Below are positions 56,976 through 64,000 of a DNA stretch of 64,000 nucleotides, one piece after another. This stretch comes from Bryum argenteum (lineage: Eukaryota; Streptophyta; Bryopsida; Bryales; Bryaceae). The notes under the pieces are model-generated. The model made no database searches, had not been told where the DNA came from, and saw only the letters and a list, made by a program, of their open reading frames with translations. A program made the position numbers and the translations under genes. Each line of letters starts with the position of its first letter. Positions within the stretch are counted from its first letter, which is position 1. Location: NCBI GenBank assembly GCA_037043015.1, contig CM073326.1, positions 17,058,345-17,122,344 of the forward strand, given 5' to 3'.

Positions 56976-59900
56976 ATGATGGACGAGATAGCGCAGCGAG
57001 AGATTACAGAGATCGACGATGTTTCAGTCCCGAAAATAGCGCACGGAGAAATTACAGAAGCTGAAGATGTTTCAGTCCTGAAAATGACGCAGGGAGAGAT
57101 TACAGAGGTCGAAGATGTTCTGGTCTCAAGAGTGTGGCAGGGAGAGGTCACAGAGCCTGAAGATGTATCAATCCCAGAAACATCAAAAGATGTGGATCCC
57201 CGCTCGTCTGATTTGATTCATACTCTTGATAGAATGAACAAGTTATTGGAGGCACTTTTGCCAGCGGAGGTTAATCCTTTTAAGGCAAAAGCAGATGAGA
57301 AGTCTAGGGAATCTGCTGGAGGTTCTGATGGTCACTATATGCCTGCTTTAGATGTTACAGCTGCACGTTGTCCTTGCGAGATTGATTCGGCTGTGGAAGC
57401 GGAGTGGAAGCTATCCATGATGCGAGGAAAATACGGCGAGGTCATAAAGCTATTGAAGAGATATCCTTGTTTATTGGCCTTCCATGATAGATTCGGGAAC
57501 ACAGTTTTGCATTTTGCTGCAAGGCTAGGGGATTTGAAATTGTTGGTATACACGTGCAGCTTATTTATGGACGACCATGGCAACGCCGTCATGGAGTATG
57601 TGCATGGCGACAAGAAGATCAACCGCAAGGCTTTCTTTGAGCGGGAAGATGATGATCAAGTGACAGCCGAAGACTATCTTTGGTTTTCAATAGGGGGAAC
57701 TACCATGTATTATTATTTTAAGAACTTCATGAAATTCGGCCAATTTGATGGCCAGTTTAATTGGAATGCCACTTTAGCAGCAATGCAAGACGAGGTGTTC
57801 AACCCCTTCTATGATAATCGGTCTCTAAAGAAGAGACTTGAAGATTATAGAGATGGAGTATATGAGGACAAATGGGGAGTCGATGCCAAACGTCGAATGA
57901 AAGAAATTATCATAAAAGAGTACAATGACCGCAAGGAGCAGCGTGACCGGATATTTTTACCGAGATTGAGTGAATATGAGGAGTTGCGCTTTCTGCTCCA
58001 CCTGTCTAGTGCTGAACTTTTTCTGAATGAGGAAGAAAGAGAGAAAGGTGAAGAGTATTTGAGGGCCGTGATAAGAGGTTGTGTGGAGGAAGGGCCAGAT
58101 GTGGTGAAGTATTTGTTCTGCCACCGAAATCCCATTATGCATTGTGCATCATTGCTATATTTGCCTCTGCTGATTAAAGAGATACCAGCAGGAGAGGAGT
58201 ACAAGGATTGCTTCAATGTTCGTGATGGGAGGGGTTGGACCGCCCTTCACGAGTTTGTTGCTATCGGCGATCCTACTAATGTAGAATATCTTCTAAAGGA
58301 CATGAGAGTTGATGTCAATGCCCAATTGGTGGAGAATTATGAGGGTCGTCATGTGAGGAACGGTGTGGCACTTCATTTAGCTGTCATGCACAACCGTGTG
58401 GAAATTGTTCATATGCTTTTAGAACGGAAGGATATAAATGTCAACGCTCTTATCACACGATGTGTTCAATTACTTGGATGTGATATTGAAAAGACAAATT
58501 CAAATTTGGAGCAGTGGACGCCACTACAACTAGCAGTATTGTTGGGGAGGCACGAAATAATTAAAGCGTTACTCAATCATCCAAAGGTAACCTTACAGCT
58601 TTTCCTTTGCTTTTGAAATTTCTATAATTTCTTTGTGGAGTTTCCTTACTTTCCTATGACATTTAAAAATATATTATTGTGTTACAAGCTAAAAATAAAT
58701 ACCTTAGTAGAGTCTTGACTAGGGATTTTTTTAACCAACCCTTATATGCACATAACGATAGGGTTTAATGAAATACTTAGAAATAGAGCTATTTAAAGAT
58801 GTGCTAGTTATGTACGTACAATGAACTTCAAAATACCTATGAGGTTGAGCTGAGTGAAGAGTATGCAAATTATAGTACATTTCTTCAACTCAAGATACCA
58901 ATTTAAGCAAAAATTGTTTCTTGTTGCATTCAGTATTCCAAAAGCAGTAAATGGAAGGTTTGCAAAAAGTAAATATGATAATCAACGCTACAACTATAAC
59001 AAGTGTCAACTATTGTGATTGAATACTTCGACAAGTGTCAATTATTGTAATTGAATACTTCGACTTTATGTTGAATTCATTGTCTTCAAACAATAAAACG
59101 AGTCATAATTTTACTTCAAATGAAATCTTCTTATTTTACCAATCCACGAGTTTATGTATATCACTTAAAGCTATAAATTCTTTGAGACTCCTTAACGCAT
59201 GTTAATATACTTGTTGATATGGAAATCTACAAAACTTTATGATTCAACCTATAATACATCAATACTCAACTTAATCTAATGAAGTATAGAATCGGTCTCA
59301 TCCAAAAGACTCAAAGACTTCTCTTTCGACAATCTACACTTGATTTTTCTTTTATGCTAAGCTTTTGATAATAGAATTGTGTAATTGTTCAATTGTATAA
59401 TCAATAAACTATAGGACACTATTTGAGTAGTATGAACTATTTCTATGCACGTTTGTGAATTCTACGGTAATCAATGAGTTAATAACCTTTGTGATTGAAC
59501 TGATTGGAAATCGTATAATTAGGTCGAAGATCCAGGATTGCAAAGACAAAAATCTCTATGGCCAATTGGAGTACAACTCTGTCAAAATGCAAACAAAGAG
59601 AAGTCAAATTCAAATGAAAAGCCTCCAAGCATGTTATCAGCTATTCATCTCGCAGGAACAATGAGCGACCCAAAAACATTGCGATACTTCTTGAACATTT
59701 CTAAGTTTGACCTATCAGTGACCATTCAAGGTTGTACAGCCTTGCATTTTGTAGTCGATGGAAGCCCTCTCATACTGGCTGATTATGATAAAGTCCTTTT
59801 GAAAAAATCAAATTTTTATAATCCTGGTCATTATCTACGAGCTCCTTACAAAGTACAAAACGGTCCATCAGACAAGGATAGAGAATTATGCATTGCTATG

Positions 59901-60646
59901 TTGATCCAAGCCGGTCTTGATGTGTGGCAAAAGAATGACAGCAATAAGGATCTCATACAAGTCTTGTTGTTCGCCATTTTTGGCAACAAAAGCTTTTGAG
60001 TGAAACACAAGATGCCAAAAACAACTTGAATTTTACGGGGAATGCTATCTCCGTTGTGTCAGCTCTAGTTGCTACGGCTTCATATGTGGGTCCATTACAA
60101 CCACCTCTTGGCCTTGATTCAAATTCAGTACAAGATGAAAGCTTGTTTATACGGATATATATGGTTACAAATACCTTATCATTTTACATGGCGGTGGCGT
60201 CCATTATCTTTGCGGTTGTGCCTTCCTTGCCGATGCCACAAGAAGGATTATATGAAGAATGGCAACGATGTCAGAAAACAATAGTTGTTGCAATCCATCT
60301 TTTACTCTTGTCGGTGCTGAATATTCTAATATCGTTTGGAGCAGCATCAAATGCGGTTATGTCACATGAATATTCATGGCAACACAAAGGGCTTGTATTC
60401 TATCCTGCGTTATTGGGAGGATTATTATGCATGATAGCTATATGTTTATTCTATTTGCGCTTATTTAGGCTGACATTTGTTAGGAATTTGATAATCAAAC
60501 ATATATATCATAGTGTGTTTAGAGTTACTCAAGAAGAGGATTTGAAGAGGACTGAAACTTCATTGGATAGTAGTTATCAACGTCGTCATGAAATGAGACG
60601 GAATGTTTATGAGAAGCTCAACATGGAGGTGATCGAAGTACATTAG
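56976..60646 (+). CDS. Ankyrin-repeat/PGG-type membrane protein, one apparent frameshift
   Basis: Two exons, 56976-58586 and 59523-60646, join in phase 0 (AAG|GTAACC, TTAG|GTC). If one base is restored in TTTT at about 59994-59997, they give about 911 residues. The family (ACD6-like) sits in plant membranes and takes part in defence and salicylate signalling; that role here is inference. Residues 9-72 are four 16-residue repeats (EITEAEDVSVLKMTQG type). Ankyrin motifs are seen at about 172 (FGNTVLHFAARLGDL), 418 (GWTALHEFVAIGD), 462 (VALHLAVMHNRVEIV), 513 (WTPLQLAVLLGRHEII) and in exon 2 (CTALHFVVDG). The C-terminal part has four membrane helices starting with the PGG-like SVVSALVATASYVGPLQPPL. 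Without the restored base the protein ends at 59999, before the membrane domain. Confidence 0.82.
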
Positions 60647-61423
60647 TCTACATGAGTTGAAGTGAAGAAGAAATTTAGGACTACCTCTACAATATGAGAA
60701 GTTTGAAGATAAGATAGCAGTATCAATTGTTTAGTTAAGAATATTGGAATGTAGCAATATTCAGGTCATTAATGTAGGCAAATGTAGAATTAAGGTTATC
60801 AATGTTAAGTAACTCAAAGTTTACGCTTGGCATGGTTGCAAAAGTACAAAGATTATCTTGCATATGTGTGAAGAATCATTCACCTACATATATACTCTTT
60901 TGTACTTTTAGCAAATTTGAGGATTTTTGAATGTGGGTATTTGTAAGTAGAAACTAGGTTTGTTGTACTTATGATTTCACACATAAGAATGACTGTTCAA
61001 GATTTGAAAGTACAAGAAAATTCTCATACTATAGTAACCTTGATCCATGGTAAATTTACTTTGTAGAGTTTATTTGAGATATGAATTGGATTGTATAGGT
61101 GGAATCATGCTAAAGACATGTACTAGTTCAACACAATTTGATTGGCAAAAACACTTGGTTGACCATCATAAAAGAAGTGATCACTTCTCACACAATATTT
61201 GATTATCAACCATAATCTATTAAAATCGATTCAATTTTAAAGAACGTTAAATAGTTCAAATTATGAGTCTTCGATAATATGAAATTTGTATACAAAATAG
61301 CAAGAGTTGATTCAAGATTAAATTTGTTGAAACACTACATTCTCCAATTAAGTAGTAAGTTAGCAAATAGAAATTGTTAGTTAGAAGTACTTACTTAGGT
61401 TTTAGCGAACACTCATCTACTTA
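60647..61423. other. 3' flank of the ankyrin gene
   Basis: AT-rich; no gene or repeat recognised. Confidence 0.4.
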
Positions 61424-62149
61424 TCTCTATATATAAAAGAACACGATTTGCAATTTGTCTATCAGTCCTTCGTAATGCATGGTCATGCTCATGGCCATCA
61501 TCATTTGGTCATGTATACATGGTACGAAGAGTTTTAAAGATTTGTGAAGAGTTCTCGTAAGTGGTATTTGATTGTTAATAAGAGGTTATTAGATTCCCAT
61601 AATATAACAAGGAGTGGGAGGGACAAAGAATGTGGAAACTGAAAATGGGAGCAAAGAAGGATACAATGAACCGGAGATCAAGGAAACATCGGAGGGGAAC
61701 TGGAAATCGGGAACAAAGGATAGGAACCAGAAACAGAGGATGGAACCAAGAACATATAATGAGAACTAGGAACAACTTATGGGAACCGGAAACAAATAAT
61801 GGAAACCAATACAGGAAGTTGGGGTACAGGGAACTCGGAACCATGAATGGGAGTTTGGAGGTAGAGAACCAGTAAGAAAAGAACAGAGAATGAGGAACCA
61901 TAATGAAGGACGTGAAACTGGGAACAATGGAACGAGGGGACGGAGGATGCTACGAATCTTAAAGAATATAGACAACCGAGAAGTAGGGAACTTGCATGTT
62001 GATTGCATATCCCATAATTTCAGCATCATCAAAAACCTCCAACTACGTATTATTCTTTTTTAATACCTAGGTCTGGATTTTTTACATGTTTTAGAAATTT
62101 TGTACTGACTTTTTAATGTTCAAGTCCGGAGGACACGAGTAAGGACTTG
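61424..62149 (+). mobile_element. Helitron-like non-autonomous element, copy 2
   Basis: It starts TCTCTATATATAAAAGAACA after an A and ends in the hairpin CAAGTCC...GGACTTG followed by T. The ends match copy 1 at 5650-6474 in inverted orientation; the interior is again a GGAACC-type minisatellite (61640-61960) with unit changes. No TIR or target duplication is seen. Confidence 0.5.
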
Positions 62150-62582
62150 TTGGTCAGTATATGATTGACTTTCATCTTAGAGAAATTATTTTTAAGCATG
62201 TGTTAAAACCTCAACCAAAAACATTAACTCCTAAGTGTAGGAGAGGAGTACTTGTTTATATGAATGCATGAAAATGTTTCATTTTGTGTAACAGTGATAA
62301 CAATAGTTTGAAGTATCTATTGAATTGTAATAGTACAAATTGTTTTATAATTATGAGTATGCTTATGGAAATTCCATTATGCGAATGTTGATATGATGAA
62401 AGAAACAAGGTCACAGTGTCTAATGACAGTTCTAGAACAATTTGGGCTGTATTCATTAAGATGATTATTCCTCAAAGTGGAAATTCTCATTTTTTTTTCA
62501 TACACAACATAATGCAAGTGAGGGGGAGTCAATCCAAAAACGTAGAGTGGAGGAATGGTACTTATGATTTCAAGGCTTGCAA

Positions 62583-62662
62583 TTAACCCTTAAACGTTAG
62601 AGCATGCCCCTCGGGCTTGGTTTCCAGTGTATTTTCAGAGGGGCTTGACATTTAAGGGTTAA
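62583..62662. mobile_element. 80-bp minimal TTAACCCTTAA inverted-repeat element
   Basis: TTAACCCTTAAACGTTAGAG on the left and, reverse-complemented, TTAACCCTTAAATGTCAAGC on the right. Almost nothing lies between the two ends. It looks like two termini of the 43340-type family with the interior lost. Confidence 0.6.
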
Positions 62663-62796
62663 TTAATTCCTAAAAATCTAAGTGTTTCTTGGACTTCCTT
62701 GTAATTTTTTACCACCTTGTTGGAATTAAGGTATGGTCAAATACTTTATAGTTTTTTGGTACTTTCAACAGTAGGATTTTAAACATAGCTATTGTC

Positions 62797-63660
62797 TTAA
62801 CACCTAAACGCGCCACATGTCGAAAAACAACATTTAGATAGAAGGCAAAAACTTTGAAGAGCCATAGCTTCTCTATTCCAGATTTGTTTTGGATAAAGTT
62901 ATTAGGTCCCCAATCAAGTTTGTTTGTGTGGTAAAAATTTCAAACCCATGAAACAGAGTGTGAATTTATGGCAAGCATTTTAGTGAGGGCAGCTCTTGTT
63001 TTTGGGTTTTCAAACATGGGGTAAGTTTTATTATTGCAAGTCAAATATGTAAAATCTAGTTTAGAAATTTGGGAATTTCTTTTGCAAAAGTATGATTGTA
63101 AGATGATATTCAAAAACTTTGTAGTTGCAAGATTTTTCATTGAATATATTAAGCGATGATGTTTCTATACTAATTTTTAAAAAAAATTGCATGGATTTTG
63201 AGAATTTTTTTTTTCATTCATCCATTGTTGGATTTTACTTTTGTTTGTTAGTTTGAAGTCTAATTTGAGTCTTGTTGTAGTGGTAGAAACCTTAAATTTA
63301 TCCGAGATGTGAAGAAGACATGGCAATGCATTTTAGTGCAAGAGGTCTAGTTTCATACTTTTATTCATTTGTAGGTTTTGGGGCAGATTTCACTATTGCA
63401 GGATTATTATTTGAGCCAAGCAATTTTTTTGATGAATTTATCTTGGGCAAGAGTGTCCTTAAAATAAAGGTGGACATCTCTCTAGTTGCTAATTTTTCAT
63501 TGTAATAGGCATATTTGGTAGCATTTTCACTTGAACTCAAATTGTTGAGATTGTGTAATGTTTTTTGAGTACTATTAGATTACAATCTCACAATCTATGA
63601 GACCTCATGACACAAAGTTTGGTCCACATTACCTCTTAAAAAAAGTTATGTGGTGACTTT
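62797..63660 (-). mobile_element. TTAACCCCTAA-type element, group A, copy 5
   Basis: The left edge TTAACACCTAAACGCGCCAC is the reverse complement of a group A right end. The interior carries AGAGCCATAGCTTCTCTATT, CAAGTTTGTTTGTGTGGTAA and CTATGAGACCTCATGA in reverse order of the plus copies. The far end is approximate. Confidence 0.55.
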
Positions 63661-63789
63661 GAAAATAACTTCATTGGGCATTAGAAATAGCTTTAGCTCG
63701 GTATTAGAGAGATTGGACTTGATTCTTTGATCTGTACTATACATACTTCTTTTAATTTGTCAAAAATTATGCACTTTCTTTAATCCTTA

Positions 63790-64000
63790 TACACTCTCTC
63801 TACACACAAACCGATTTATTTATGAGATTTGCCTTTACTCCTAAAGAGTTTACTGCAACCGAGACTGTCGAGCTCACCAAATGTGACCATGTAGTAACGC
63901 TCATGTGATGTGCCTGAGTTTTAAATTACTCAGATACTATTATTAAAGACGTGCAAGGATTTGGAGGGGTGCTAAACCCTAAACCCTAAACATGGATTGG
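63790..64000 (+). repeat. Copy of the ankyrin gene's upstream flank, with CCCTAAA repeats
   Basis: The sequence TTATGAGATTTGCCTTTACT through AAAGACGTGCAAGGATTTGG aligns with about 53690-53930. It is followed by three CCCTAAA-type units (63980-63993) and the window edge. It may mark the start of a second ankyrin gene beyond the window. Confidence 0.5.

Noticed and set aside
63980-64000. CCCTAAA units at the right edge as a telomere
   Set aside because: Only about three units are present and the preceding DNA repeats the internal ankyrin flank; short CCCTAAA tracts also occur at 29585, 41098 and 52190.

Overview
This window is nuclear DNA of a eukaryote, almost certainly a land plant. It has spliced genes with GT-AG introns, AT-rich intergenic DNA, short CCCTAAA (plant telomere/telo-box) tracts, and plant-type gene families: a CNGC channel, an LPR-type multicopper oxidase, a MATE transporter, HPR1/THO1 and an ankyrin-PGG membrane protein. 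No LTR retrotransposon is recognised; the transposable elements seen are mostly DNA transposons and small non-autonomous elements. The lineage cannot be fixed from sequence alone. A bryophyte, lycophyte or fern is a guess, not a result.

Layout. 1-2.3 kb: the 5' part of a cyclic-nucleotide-gated channel gene on the minus strand, running off the left edge. 3.2-23 kb: a gene-poor region packed with small elements. These are a TIR element (3208-4846), several elements ending in TTAACCCCTAA, a Helitron-like element (5650-6474), a CACTA-like MITE (7812-8085), a foldback element (11375-12329) and retroposon tails in inverted orientation (about 11.2 and 15.0 kb). 23.8-26.4 kb: an LPR/bilirubin-oxidase-like multicopper oxidase gene. 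27.5-29.0 kb: a single-exon MATE transporter, convergent with it. 30110-36151: a complete PIF/Harbinger transposon with TIRs, TTA target duplication, a Myb/trihelix-like protein and a DDE nuclease. A related MITE with TAA duplication lies at 36981-37406. 38.1-40.7 kb: the THO complex subunit 1 gene. 41.6-44.3 kb: two more TTAACCCCTAA elements. 44685-52515: a 7.8 kb Mutator-like element (MULE) flanked by a perfect 10-bp direct repeat. 53.7-60.6 kb: an ankyrin-repeat/PGG membrane-protein gene preceded by an array of about 300-bp degenerate repeats. 61-64 kb: further small elements, then a sequence that repeats the ankyrin gene's upstream flank.

The most unusual object is the MULE. It carries (i) a spliced MULE transposase with a SWIM zinc finger, (ii) a convergent second gene coding for a zinc-finger/AT-hook protein, an arrangement like mudrA/mudrB of maize MuDR, and (iii) fragments of at least two unrelated host genes with intron-exon structure kept: arginine decarboxylase and a leucine-rich-repeat receptor kinase. 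It also has an internal 64-bp tandem array built on a motif found near both termini. It is therefore a transposase-bearing Pack-MULE. Its transposase and second gene each contain one apparent frameshift, and the ankyrin gene has a third. Two of the three lie in or beside homopolymers, so either decay or assembly error is possible.
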